Shown here one piece after another: positions 1 to 6,536 of a stretch of 6,703 nt of DNA. A program made the position numbers and the translations under genes. The stretch's first letter is position 1. The number at the start of each line of letters is the position of its first letter. The notes under the pieces were generated by a model, which ran no database searches, was not told where the DNA came from, and saw nothing but the letters and a program-made list of their open reading frames with translations. This stretch comes from an uncultured Erysipelotrichaceae bacterium (GTDB taxonomy: Bacteria > Bacillota_I > Bacilli_A > Erysipelotrichales > Erysipelotrichaceae), in the NCBI GenBank assembly GCA_902795905.1, contig CADBMY010000131.1:1-6703 (forward strand), written 5' to 3'.

Positions 1-819
1 GCCTGAGCGAAGAGCTTCCAGGACTTCCTTGACACGCTGTATGCCGTCGATCGCCACGTATTTGTAGCGGGGATTCTGGGGCAGGGTGGAAATGATCCCG
101 CCCGGTGTAGGATAGAGTCTGGCAATACTTCCCTCAAAGTCTTCCCAGTCTGCTGTTTCGTCCTCTTCCAGCGTTTCCTCGAGCCAGCGGTGCAGTTCCA
201 GCATACTGATGCAGGCGTCTACCGCCCCCGCAAAACGCGGATCTCTGATCTCTCTGTACTTGGCAATACACGGTGAAAGGAAGACAACTTTGGCATGCGG
301 ATGATTCTTCTTGATCGCTCTGCCGTGGGCGATCAGCGGTGATACGACCGGTGCCATCTGGTTGGTCAGTTCCCCGTATTCCTTCTCGATCAGTGAGTTT
401 ACCGCCGGGCAGCAGGTCGTGATGATATTCTTCATCTTCCCTTCCTCGATCAGTTCGATATAGGAACGGGATACCATGGCGGCACCGCGGGCTGTTTCCT
501 GCAGAGATGAGAAGCCCCGTTTCTGCAGGATCTTTGCCAGTGAAGAGAACTTCGGCCATACCGAGACAAAACTCGGGGCGATGCTCATGATGACTTCTTC
601 ACCGTCCTCCAGCCACTTTCTGACTGTTTTCAAATCACTGACTACGGCTTTGGCATCATGCGGACATACGCTGTAACATCTTCCGCACAGAATACATTCT
701 TTCTCCACGATCATCGGCTGGCTGTGGATATAAGTCATCGCATTAGTTGGACAGGCTCGCACACACCTCATGCAGTTATGACATGAAGACTCCTGGAGAC
801 GTATATAAAACGGGTTCAT
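1..819 (-). CDS. Sensory-type [FeFe]-hydrogenase-like protein (HydS-like), 3' end beyond window
   Basis: The first 273 residues are present and the frame is open to the window edge. Two CxxCxxCxxxCP [4Fe-4S] motifs lie at the N-terminus (C13/C16/C19/C23 and C42/C45/C48/C52). An [FeFe]-hydrogenase large-subunit H-domain starts near residue 77 (IMSIAPSF). H-cluster motif L1 is TTCCP (134-138) and L2 is SPCIAK (182-187); L3 (ExMxCxxGC) should lie outside. A PTPGG stretch (237-241) and the short ferredoxin-like N-terminus resemble the sensory (group C/D) hydrogenases, which usually carry a PAS or further Fe-S domain at the C-terminus; that part is not visible. The likely role is sensing H2 or redox state in the cytoplasm, not bulk H2 production; this is inference. 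ATG lies one base after the preceding stop (TGATATG) with only a weak AGG upstream, suggesting translational coupling. It could instead be a small catalytic enzyme. Confidence 0.85.
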   Translation of the reverse strand, partial: MNPFYIRLQESSCHNCMRCVRACPTNAMTYIHSQPMIVEKECILCGRCYSVCPHDAKAVVSDLKTVRKWLEDGEEVIMSIAPSFVSVWPKFSSLAKILQKRGFSSLQETARGAAMVSRSYIELIEEGKMKNIITTCCPAVNSLIEKEYGELTNQMAPVVSPLIAHGRAIKKNHPHAKVVFLSPCIAKYREIRDPRFAGAVDACISMLELHRWLEETLEEDETADWEDFEGSIARLYPTPGGIISTLPQNPRYKYVAIDGIQRVKEVLEALRSG

Positions 820-820
820 A

Positions 821-1072
821 TCAGAGAGCCTGTTCGATCTCTTTCATGATCACTTCTTTCGCATTTACCGCGGTTACACCCTCTAATACTTTTCCGTTAA
901 CCTTTACACCAAGTCCCAGATGATTTACACATGACTTCATGCAGAAAGATCCCTTCAGTTCCACCTTGTCCTGCAGGTTTCTCTTAGCGATCTCTTCAGA
1001 GAGCTCCTTGGCAATATTTCCTGAATTCTTTACATAGCAGGCACTGCCGATACATATTTCCACGCGTACCAT
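821..1072 (-). CDS. Thioredoxin-like [2Fe-2S] ferredoxin (NuoE/HydC C-terminal-like)
   Basis: This complete 83-residue protein is a stand-alone version of the thioredoxin-fold [2Fe-2S] domain found at the C-terminus of NuoE/HydC subunits. The four ligands are visible in the family pattern CxxxxC...CxxxC: C7 and C12 in CIGSAC, C44 and C48 in SFCMKSC. It has no signal peptide or membrane segment, so it should be cytosolic. It lies between two H-cluster proteins; small proteins of this type commonly accompany [FeFe]-hydrogenases as electron-transfer partners or subunits. The start is supported by AGGAGG (1079-1084) six bases upstream of ATG; this site overlaps the TAG stop of the upstream hydrogenase gene, so the two are probably translated as a coupled pair. 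Its stop is separated by one base from the next start. Which hydrogenase it serves cannot be told from the sequence. Confidence 0.9.
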   Translation of the reverse strand: MVRVEICIGSACYVKNSGNIAKELSEEIAKRNLQDKVELKGSFCMKSCVNHLGLGVKVNGKVLEGVTAVNAKEVIMKEIEQAL

Positions 1073-1082
1073 GATCTTCCTC

Positions 1083-2543
1083 CTAATCCCTTTTCATGTT
1101 CACATGTTTAAACGTATTCGCTTCCAGCGATTGCGTGATCGTTACACTCTTGTTGGGAATGTTTTCCTTCATCATTCTGCCCTTGGCTGTCATTGCCGGG
1201 ACGATCGTTGCCGGACCGCCGAGACATCCGCCCTCGCAGCACATTCCCTCCAGAATATCACAGGTAAATCTGCCTGCCTTGATCAGCTCAAGATTCTTCT
1301 TACACTCAAATGCACCGTTGGCCAGAACCAGAGTATAGCCTTCGTGTCCCTGTTCCTTGGCTGCTTCGACAACAGCTGCGGAGACACCGCCGGTACCGGC
1401 AAAGTTTCTGCCGTAGTTGGAGGCCTGATTCGCTGCTTCACCCTTCATCTCTGCAGGATTGATATTCTTTGCGATCAGCATAGCTGCCAGTTCTTCGTAT
1501 GTCAGCACGAAGTCAACATCTGTTGCCTTCTCCATCGCTTCCTGTTTCTTGGCGACACAGGGACCGATAAAGACGACACCGTGGTCAGGATGCTCAAGCT
1601 TCAGCTTTCTTGCCATGGCCATCATCGGTGTAACGGTAGTGGACTTGTTTTCGGCATAGAGCTTCGGATAGTGGATCCTGAGCATATTCACAAAACCGGG
1701 ACAGCAGGATGTCGTCATCGGTATGCCTGCTTCCTTGTGTTCACGCAGTTCCTGAGCTTCCGCATCTGCGACAGCATCGGCACCCAGCGCTACTTCATAG
1801 ACATCGTCAAAACCAAGAGCACGGATAGCCTCCTTGATCTGGGCAAGATTCGTGTTTTCAAACTGTCCCTGGATCGAAGGCGCAATGATCGCATACGCAG
1901 GTGTTTCCATGCGCAGCAGCTGCACAACAGGAACGACCCAGCTGATATCTTCGATCGCACCAAACGGACAGGCATTCTCACACTGTCCGCAGTTGATGCA
2001 CTTCTCTTCATCGATCACTGCGATATCATTCTCATCCCAGCTGATAGCACCGACAGGGCAGTGCGCATAGCAGGGTCTTTCGGTAACGACGATCGCGTTA
2101 TAGGGACACGCACGGGCACAGGCACCGCACTCCTTACACTTCGTATAATCGATCTCCGAACGGTTGACACCGATATGGATCGCCCCGAAGTTACATGCGC
2201 TCAGGCATGACTTTGCCATACATTTACGGCAGTTGTCGGTAACTCTGATCTTTTTGATCGAACATCCGTCACAGGCTGCGTCAATGACCTGAACGATCTG
2301 GCGGGGGTTGTACTCAGCTGCATCGTTAGCCATCTTACCCATGGCAAGACGCACACGCTGGCGCAGGATCTCCCTTTCCTTGTATATACAGCAGCGAAAA
2401 CGGGGACCGCTGCGGGAGACAAGCTCTCTAGCCTTCGCCTGTACGCTTTCTTCACTGAAGTCGTTGCTGTAAGCCTGTCTGCAGAGTTCCACCAGTACAT
2501 CAAACTTGAACACCCGTGCTTCATTTGTAAACATTGATGGCAT
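1083..2543 (-). CDS. Monomeric [FeFe]-hydrogenase, group B-like
   Basis: A 486-residue enzyme expected to reduce protons to H2 with electrons from reduced ferredoxin in the cytoplasm. The N-terminal ~90 residues (with CCIYKEREILRQR, 51-63) match the group B layout as I remember it. Fe-S motifs follow: C91/C94, C105/C108/C113/C117, C136/C139/C142/C146, C158/C162, and C182/C185/C188/C192. The H-domain carries L1 TTSCCP (277-282), L2 GPCVAKK (327-333) and L3 EGMCCEGGC (432-440). The expected [4Fe-4S]H ligands are C281, C329, C436 and C440, and the proton-relay cysteine C280 is kept. The Met of the group A 'MPC' motif is Gly327. There is no small-subunit domain after L3. A TTG 18 bases upstream gives a longer reading, but it lies inside the ribosome-binding site; AGGAGG (2552-2557) is 8 bases from the ATG at 2543. 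First gene of the operon. Class B is from remembered motif layout, not a tree. Confidence 0.94.
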   Translation of the reverse strand: MPSMFTNEARVFKFDVLVELCRQAYSNDFSEESVQAKARELVSRSGPRFRCCIYKEREILRQRVRLAMGKMANDAAEYNPRQIVQVIDAACDGCSIKKIRVTDNCRKCMAKSCLSACNFGAIHIGVNRSEIDYTKCKECGACARACPYNAIVVTERPCYAHCPVGAISWDENDIAVIDEEKCINCGQCENACPFGAIEDISWVVPVVQLLRMETPAYAIIAPSIQGQFENTNLAQIKEAIRALGFDDVYEVALGADAVADAEAQELREHKEAGIPMTTSCCPGFVNMLRIHYPKLYAENKSTTVTPMMAMARKLKLEHPDHGVVFIGPCVAKKQEAMEKATDVDFVLTYEELAAMLIAKNINPAEMKGEAANQASNYGRNFAGTGGVSAAVVEAAKEQGHEGYTLVLANGAFECKKNLELIKAGRFTCDILEGMCCEGGCLGGPATIVPAMTAKGRMMKENIPNKSVTITQSLEANTFKHVNMKRD

Positions 2544-2551
2544 GTTTATTT

Positions 2552-2557
2552 CCTCCT
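2552..2557 (-). promoter_or_regulatory. Ribosome-binding site that fixes the hydrogenase start
   Basis: AGGAGG lies eight bases before ATG 2543. The alternative in-frame TTG (2559-2561) overlaps this site and so cannot use it. Confidence 0.85.
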
Positions 2558-2577
2558 TCAAACATCCCTGTGTGAAA

Positions 2578-2606
2578 AGTATATCATTGAATCAGGACAG
2601 TGAAAA
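2578..2606 (-). promoter_or_regulatory. Sigma-A promoter of the hydrogenase operon
   Basis: On the minus strand TTTTCA (2601-2606) is followed after 17 bases by TATACT (2578-2583). The predicted start of transcription is near A2571, giving a leader of about 28 bases that contains the strong ribosome-binding site. The -35 matches consensus at 4 of 6 positions and the -10 at 5 of 6. Confidence 0.7.
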
Positions 2607-2622
2607 CCGCGCAGATACCATT

Positions 2623-2640
2623 TTGTGAAATTTTTAACAT
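2623..2640. promoter_or_regulatory. Rex-like operator upstream of the hydrogenase promoter
   Basis: The plus strand reads TTGTGAAATTTTTAACAT. The left half TTGTGAA matches the Bacillus-type Rex half-site. After a 4-base spacer, the right half TTAACA(T) matches the clostridial form (TTAACAA). Rex is the NADH/NAD+-responsive repressor known to control hydrogenase and fermentation genes in Bacillota. The site ends 16 bases upstream of the -35 box, at about -52 to -69 from the predicted transcript start. That is further upstream than a simple blocking operator, so either Rex acts differently here or there is a second promoter. Only one site is seen and no rex gene is in the window. Confidence 0.5.
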
Positions 2641-2674
2641 TATTTCGGCATATCTGTACTTTGATAATCAATTT

Positions 2675-2701
2675 AAGGGACCGGCACGATGCCGATCCCT
2701 T
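2675..2701 (-). terminator. Hairpin, probable terminator of the DUF1232 gene
   Basis: Arms AAGGGA-x-CGGCA and TGCCG-x-TCCCTT close a 3-base loop. Read as minus-strand RNA, the internal position is a U-G wobble, giving an unbroken 12-bp stem; read as plus-strand RNA it is a C-A mismatch. This favours the minus direction, downstream of the DUF1232 gene. The tail after the stem is UU-AAAUUGAUU, a weak U-tract, and the hairpin is about 130 bases after the stop codon, so termination may be inefficient. A smaller 6-bp hairpin (CGCTTT/AAAGCG, 2713-2730) precedes it. I see no gene in 2702-2834. Confidence 0.5.
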
Positions 2702-2834
2702 TTCATACTTTCCGCTTTCCGCGAAAAGCGTATTTCTCTTACCGCTTACACTATATCCTGATACCTGTAATATACAAGACCTGTATTCACTGCCTGTTCA
2801 TGATACAATGTACATGTTGGGGCAAATGCCTCTT

Positions 2835-3266
2835 TTATTCTGCTTCTTCCGCAGCTTCCTTACTGAATGCGTTCTTCTGTGCACGCCATGTGCGGTATGC
2901 CTCAAGCTCCGGTTCCGTAAACTTCAGTACACCTGCGAATACAGCGATATCATCGAGATGACCGATCAGCGGAATATTATCCGGGATCAGATCTTTTCCC
3001 TTGATCAGATAGATAAATGCACTGACCAGAGATGCGACTACCTTCGGTGATACTTCCGTATATTCCTTGGTAATATAGCTTCTGACCATGGAGATCATCA
3101 GCGGTACACCTGCCAGGGTATTACCGGCATTGGGTACTTCTCTGAGCTTTGTCTCCAACTGGATCAGAAGATCATCAGCCTTGGCGGGATCCTGGATCAG
3201 TTCCTGTGCCTGAGCGATGCCTGAATCAATGATTTCACGTGCTTTTTCAGCTGTTACAGCGGCCAT
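2835..3266 (-). CDS. DUF1232 / YkvA-family protein
   Basis: A complete 143-residue protein. The DUF1232 core spans about residues 73-112, with the family's SPKVVASLVSAFIYLI helix, DLIPD (92-96) and GHLDD (102-106), as seen in B. subtilis YkvA-type proteins. The biochemical function of this family is unknown. The helical segment after the SPK motif and the region around AGVPLMISMV (52-61) are mildly hydrophobic, but neither is a convincing membrane span. The N-terminal ~45 residues look helical and charged, and the C-terminus ends in an acidic EAAEEAE tail. The start ATG at 3266 has only a moderate AGAGG about 10 bases upstream. The gene has its own promoter and lies alone between typA and the hydrogenase operon, so context gives no functional hint. 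Confidence 0.85.
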   Translation of the reverse strand: MAAVTAEKAREIIDSGIAQAQELIQDPAKADDLLIQLETKLREVPNAGNTLAGVPLMISMVRSYITKEYTEVSPKVVASLVSAFIYLIKGKDLIPDNIPLIGHLDDIAVFAGVLKFTEPELEAYRTWRAQKNAFSKEAAEEAE

Positions 3267-3292
3267 AATACACTGCCTCTCTTTCTGCTTTT

Positions 3293-3321
3293 ATCATAGT
3301 ATTCACACAGTCTGTCATCAA
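3293..3321 (-). promoter_or_regulatory. Sigma-A promoter of the DUF1232 gene
   Basis: TTGATG (3316-3321) and TATGAT (3293-3298) are separated by exactly 17 bases on the minus strand. The -35 begins inside the T-rich tail of the typA terminator, so the end of one transcription unit and the start of the next are fused. Predicted transcription start is near 3286, about 20 bases before the ATG. Confidence 0.75.
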
Positions 3322-3348
3322 GAAAAAGAAGAGGTTAATCCTCTTCTT
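3320..3348 (-). terminator. Intrinsic terminator of typA, overlapping its coding end
   Basis: On the minus strand AAGAAGAGG (3340-3348) and CCTCTTCTT (3326-3334) form a 9-bp stem with loop ATTAA (3335-3339), followed by TTTCTT. The TAA stop of typA (3335-3337) is in the loop and the upstream arm encodes the acidic C-terminal residues of TypA. Confidence 0.85.
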
Positions 3349-5173
3349 CCTCATCTGCCTTACCTGCTTCTCTGGCTGCTCTGCGGCGGTCAAGAGCTGT
3401 CAGGTGCTTCTTTCTGACACGGATATCCGTCGGTGTGATCTCTACCAGTTCATCGTCATTGATGAACTCGATGGCTTCCTCAAGAGTCAGAATACGCGGC
3501 GGTACAAGCTTCATGGCTTCATCGTTGCCGGTCGATCTGACTGCTGTCATCTTCTTGTTTTTAATCGGATTAACGGTCATATCCTTGTTTTTGGATGCCA
3601 TACCGATGATCATGCCCTCATAGACAGGGGTCTGGGCACCGATAAAGAGACTTCCTCTTTCCTGGATATTCCACAGCGCATAGGTCATCGCTCCGCCTGT
3701 CTCCGTGGAGATCAGAGCACCGTTCTGTCTCTGCGGGATCTCACCTTTATACGGCTCATAACCGGCAAGACGTCTGACCATTGTGCCTTCACCTCTGGTC
3801 GTGTTGATAAACTCCGTACGGTAACCGATCAGACCTCTGGTCGGACAGAGATAGGTGATCCTTGTATAACTGCCTTCTTCGGACATATCCTGTAACATGC
3901 CTTTTCGGATATTCAGAGCCGCAATGACCGTACCGGCATACTCATCCGGCACATCGCAGACGACCTCTTCCACAGGCTCCTGGGTCACACCATTGATCTT
4001 CTTCAGGATGACTTCCGGTCTTGATACAGCGACTTCATAGCCTTCTCTGCGCATGTTTTCCAGCAGGATGGACAGATGCAGTTCACCTCTGCCGGAGACC
4101 TTGAAGGTATCCGTAGAACCTGTCTCTTCAACACGCAGACCGACATTGACTTCCAGTTCCTTCTCCAGTCTTTCACGGATGTTTCGGGATGTCACAAACT
4201 TACCGACCTGACCCGCAAACGGTGAATCATTGACCATGAAGTTCATCGACAGCGTAGGCTCTTCGATTTTGATCATCGGCATCGGATCGGGCTCACCGTC
4301 CGGTGACAGCGTATCACCGATCGAGATATCGGGAATACCGGAGATCATGCATATCTCACCGCACTGGGCTTCCTTGACCGCAATACGGCTCAGACCCTTA
4401 TAGACAAAGATCTGACCGGTCTTGCCTCTGACATTCTTGCCGTTGGCATCACATACCGTGTATACAGACGCATCATGAAGAACACCCTTGTATATACGGC
4501 CGATACCGAGACGTCCGATATAGTCATCATATGCCAGGGCACTGATCTGCATCTGTACGGGTTCATCCATCAGATTCGGATATGCCTGCGCATGTGAGAG
4601 GATCGTTTCAAACAGCGGAATAATATCTTCGTTGGTATCATTGGGATCATACCGTACGATACCCTGTCTTGCGATACCGTAGAGGATCGGGAAGTCCAGC
4701 TGATCATCTGTTGCGTTCAGATCCAGGAACAGTTCATATACCTCGTCGATCACTTCATCGGCACGGGCATCCGGCTTATCCATCTTATTGATCACGAGAA
4801 TAGGCCGAAGACCGATCTCCAGTGATTTCTGCAGCACAAAACGTGTCTGGGGCATCGGACCTTCCGCAGAATCCACCAGCAGGATGACCGTATCTACCGT
4901 TCTGATAATACGTTCTACTTCCGAGGAGAAATCCGCGTGCCCGGGTGTATCCACGATATTGATCTTATAGTCCTTGTATGTTACGGAACAGTTCTTGGAG
5001 TAGATCGTAATTCCTCTTTCTCTCTCCAGATCATTGCTGTCCATGACACAGTCAACGACTTTTTCGTTATCCTTAAACACATGGCTCTGCTTGAGGAAAG
5101 CATCCACCAGTGTGGATTTGCCGGCATCGACATGGGCAATAACCGCTATGTTAATAATCTTCTGATAGTCCAT
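3335..5173 (-). CDS. typA: Ribosome-associated translational GTPase TypA/BipA
   Basis: A full-length 612-residue TypA/BipA, a GTPase that binds the 70S ribosome and supports 50S assembly and growth under stress or cold. Visible GTPase motifs: G1 AHVDAGKS (13-20), G2 RGIT (53-56), G3 DTPGH (75-79, with catalytic His79), G4 NKMD (129-132) and a G5-region YGIARQ (165-170). A beta-barrel domain II follows, then EF-G-like domains III and V ([18 protein letters not shown] near 361-378), then the TypA-specific C-terminal domain with TRGLIGYR (445-452) and the basic loop around NPIKNKK (535-541). G1 has Ala-Gly-Lys-Ser where textbook TypA has His-Gly-Lys-Thr. The tail is highly acidic. A GTG nine bases upstream gives a longer reading, but it falls within the GGGGGTG ribosome-binding site, so I use ATG 5173. 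It has its own promoter and terminator. Confidence 0.97.
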   Translation of the reverse strand: MDYQKIINIAVIAHVDAGKSTLVDAFLKQSHVFKDNEKVVDCVMDSNDLERERGITIYSKNCSVTYKDYKINIVDTPGHADFSSEVERIIRTVDTVILLVDSAEGPMPQTRFVLQKSLEIGLRPILVINKMDKPDARADEVIDEVYELFLDLNATDDQLDFPILYGIARQGIVRYDPNDTNEDIIPLFETILSHAQAYPNLMDEPVQMQISALAYDDYIGRLGIGRIYKGVLHDASVYTVCDANGKNVRGKTGQIFVYKGLSRIAVKEAQCGEICMISGIPDISIGDTLSPDGEPDPMPMIKIEEPTLSMNFMVNDSPFAGQVGKFVTSRNIRERLEKELEVNVGLRVEETGSTDTFKVSGRGELHLSILLENMRREGYEVAVSRPEVILKKINGVTQEPVEEVVCDVPDEYAGTVIAALNIRKGMLQDMSEEGSYTRITYLCPTRGLIGYRTEFINTTRGEGTMVRRLAGYEPYKGEIPQRQNGALISTETGGAMTYALWNIQERGSLFIGAQTPVYEGMIIGMASKNKDMTVNPIKNKKMTAVRSTGNDEAMKLVPPRILTLEEAIEFINDDELVEITPTDIRVRKKHLTALDRRRAAREAGKADEEEED

Positions 5174-5179
5174 TTTCTC

Positions 5180-5186
5180 CACCCCC
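5180..5186 (-). promoter_or_regulatory. Ribosome-binding site that fixes the typA start
   Basis: GGGGGTG, a G-U-tolerant match to GGAGGTG, is six bases before ATG 5173. The upstream GTG (5180-5182) is part of this element, with no spacing for a ribosome-binding site of its own. Confidence 0.65.
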
Positions 5187-5198
5187 GGAACGTTCTCT

Positions 5199-5226
5199 AT
5201 TATATTACAGACTTACATTTAGACAA
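5199..5226 (-). promoter_or_regulatory. Sigma-A promoter of typA
   Basis: TTGTCT (5221-5226) and a perfect TATAAT (5199-5204) with a 16-base spacer. The predicted transcript start near 5192 gives a leader of about 19 bases. No terminator hairpin is seen in the 58 bases between the carboxypeptidase stop and typA, so read-through from upstream is also possible. Confidence 0.8.
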
Positions 5227-5231
5227 ATAGA

Positions 5232-6530
5232 TTATTGATGCCTGTGTATGTATAAACGCAGACGCCGCCGCGGTTTCCAGATCAGCAGCACCATCAGCAC
5301 GACGATCATCAACAGTACGGCACCGACCACCCAGAGATATGCGTGTGACAGTTCATACCCCAGGGTAAGCAGTATCCCCTTCGCTGTGATCTTCCTTGTC
5401 TCTGTACAGACAAGATCGACGGTACCGACAAGTTCTTCGTAGGCATAGATCTCGATCTCTCCGAGCTTGTCTCCTGCCTGTACAGATCCGTTGATGACAT
5501 CCGGAAGAACCGTGACCTGGGTCATACCGGCAATATCCCCGACCAGATCGTTATCCGCTCTGACCTTGAGACTCCCGCCTTCACACCAGCGCACTCTTTC
5601 GATCGTATACAGATCTCCGGCATGTACAGGTACTTTCCGCTGATAGCGGGAGAAGACCCACGGATAGAGCTTTTCCGCATCCGCCATGTTGGCCGGATAT
5701 CCCTCTTCGACAAAGGCACCGCCGGTGATCACCAGCACATGCATGCCGTTCATGGCTCCGTAGGAAGCAAGGGTAAACCGCGATGTCTCGGTATAGCCTG
5801 CCTTTCCGCTGATAAAACCGGGAATTGTAAAGTTATACTTCATCTTCGGCGGATCCTGGTTGATATAGATCATCACAAGATTCGTCATGCCCAGTCCCCG
5901 GGGATAGGCATCTACGGGAATCGAGAGATGATTCAGGGTCGTGATGATCTCCGTGAATGTCTCATTCTGCAGGCAGTATTCCAGAAGGATGCCCATATCC
6001 TTACAAGTCGTATAGTGATCAGGGTCAAAGAGTCCGCTTGTATTCACAAAGTGAGTGCCGGTCATGCCGAGTTCTTCGGCTTTCCGGTTCATCCGGTCGA
6101 CGTAGGCTTCTTCACTGCCGCTGATATACCATGCCAGACCCCGTGAACAGTCTGCCCCGCTCGACAGCAGATCCCCGCAGATCAGATCGTAGATCGTCGG
6201 CGCATCACCCGGCGCAAAGCCTGCCCGGTTGGCATGGGCTTCCTCCAGACCTTCCAGCACTTCGGGGGTAAAGGTAAACGTATCCTCCAGATCCCGTACG
6301 GACTCAATGGCGACGATCGCTGTCATCATCTTTGTCATACTGGCAGGATACATTCTCTCTTCTGCCTTACAGTCATACAGGACCTGATCGTTGACATAGT
6401 CATAGATATAGACATACTCACTGTACAGTTCCGGCAGATCTGCTTTCTTCAGTTTTCGCTCCGGTTCTCTCTGTTCCGTGCATCCAAACAGCGCAAAACA
6501 AAGAAAAAGAACGATTATTTTCCTTAACAT
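5232..6530 (-). CDS. D-alanyl-D-alanine carboxypeptidase, S11 (PBP5/DacF-like), membrane-anchored
   Basis: A 432-residue S11-family protein expected to trim the terminal D-Ala from peptidoglycan stem peptides outside the membrane. The N-terminus is a hydrophobic signal (residues 5-16) ending in LFGC, a plausible lipobox with Cys17 as the lipidation site, although Phe at -2 is unusual. The catalytic SxxK is SMTK (64-67). The second motif, normally SGN, reads SGA (124-126), and the third, normally KTG, reads KAG (243-245). A PBP5-type C-terminal beta domain follows (about 300-380), then a true membrane span (397-418) and a basic tail (KPRRRLRLYIHRHQ). Conserved landmarks GSEEAYVDRMN (138-148) and HFVNTSGL (160-167) secure the family. 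A TTG six bases upstream is in frame but lies inside the promoter spacing; I choose ATG 6530. No ribosome-binding site is present. Enzymatic activity is uncertain given the altered motifs. Confidence 0.92.
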   Translation of the reverse strand: MLRKIIVLFLCFALFGCTEQREPERKLKKADLPELYSEYVYIYDYVNDQVLYDCKAEERMYPASMTKMMTAIVAIESVRDLEDTFTFTPEVLEGLEEAHANRAGFAPGDAPTIYDLICGDLLSSGADCSRGLAWYISGSEEAYVDRMNRKAEELGMTGTHFVNTSGLFDPDHYTTCKDMGILLEYCLQNETFTEIITTLNHLSIPVDAYPRGLGMTNLVMIYINQDPPKMKYNFTIPGFISGKAGYTETSRFTLASYGAMNGMHVLVITGGAFVEEGYPANMADAEKLYPWVFSRYQRKVPVHAGDLYTIERVRWCEGGSLKVRADNDLVGDIAGMTQVTVLPDVINGSVQAGDKLGEIEIYAYEELVGTVDLVCTETRKITAKGILLTLGYELSHAYLWVVGAVLLMIVVLMVLLIWKPRRRLRLYIHRHQ

Positions 6531-6536
6531 ACACAA

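Noticed and set aside
134..559. A 141-codon minus-strand frame inside the HydS-like gene
   Set aside because: It is in another frame of a protein with clear Fe-S and H-domain motifs, and its translation shows no family features.
1071..2210. A 379-codon open frame on the plus strand opposite the hydrogenase gene
   Set aside because: It lies wholly antisense to a gene with clear domains, has no ribosome-binding site or promoter, and its His/Cys/Arg-rich composition is typical of a shadow frame.
2544..2561. Longer hydrogenase start at TTG 2561
   Set aside because: The TTG overlaps the AGGAGG element that serves ATG 2543 and has no ribosome-binding site of its own.
2661..2671. Perfect interrupted palindrome TTGATAATCAA, resembling FNR half-sites
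   Set aside because: The FNR consensus has four bases between TTGAT and ATCAA; here there is one. It is AT-rich and may be chance.
3299..3315. ACAGACTGT in the spacer of the DUF1232 promoter as a possible operator
   Set aside because: Only a 4+4 palindrome, too short to support, and no second copy was found in the window.
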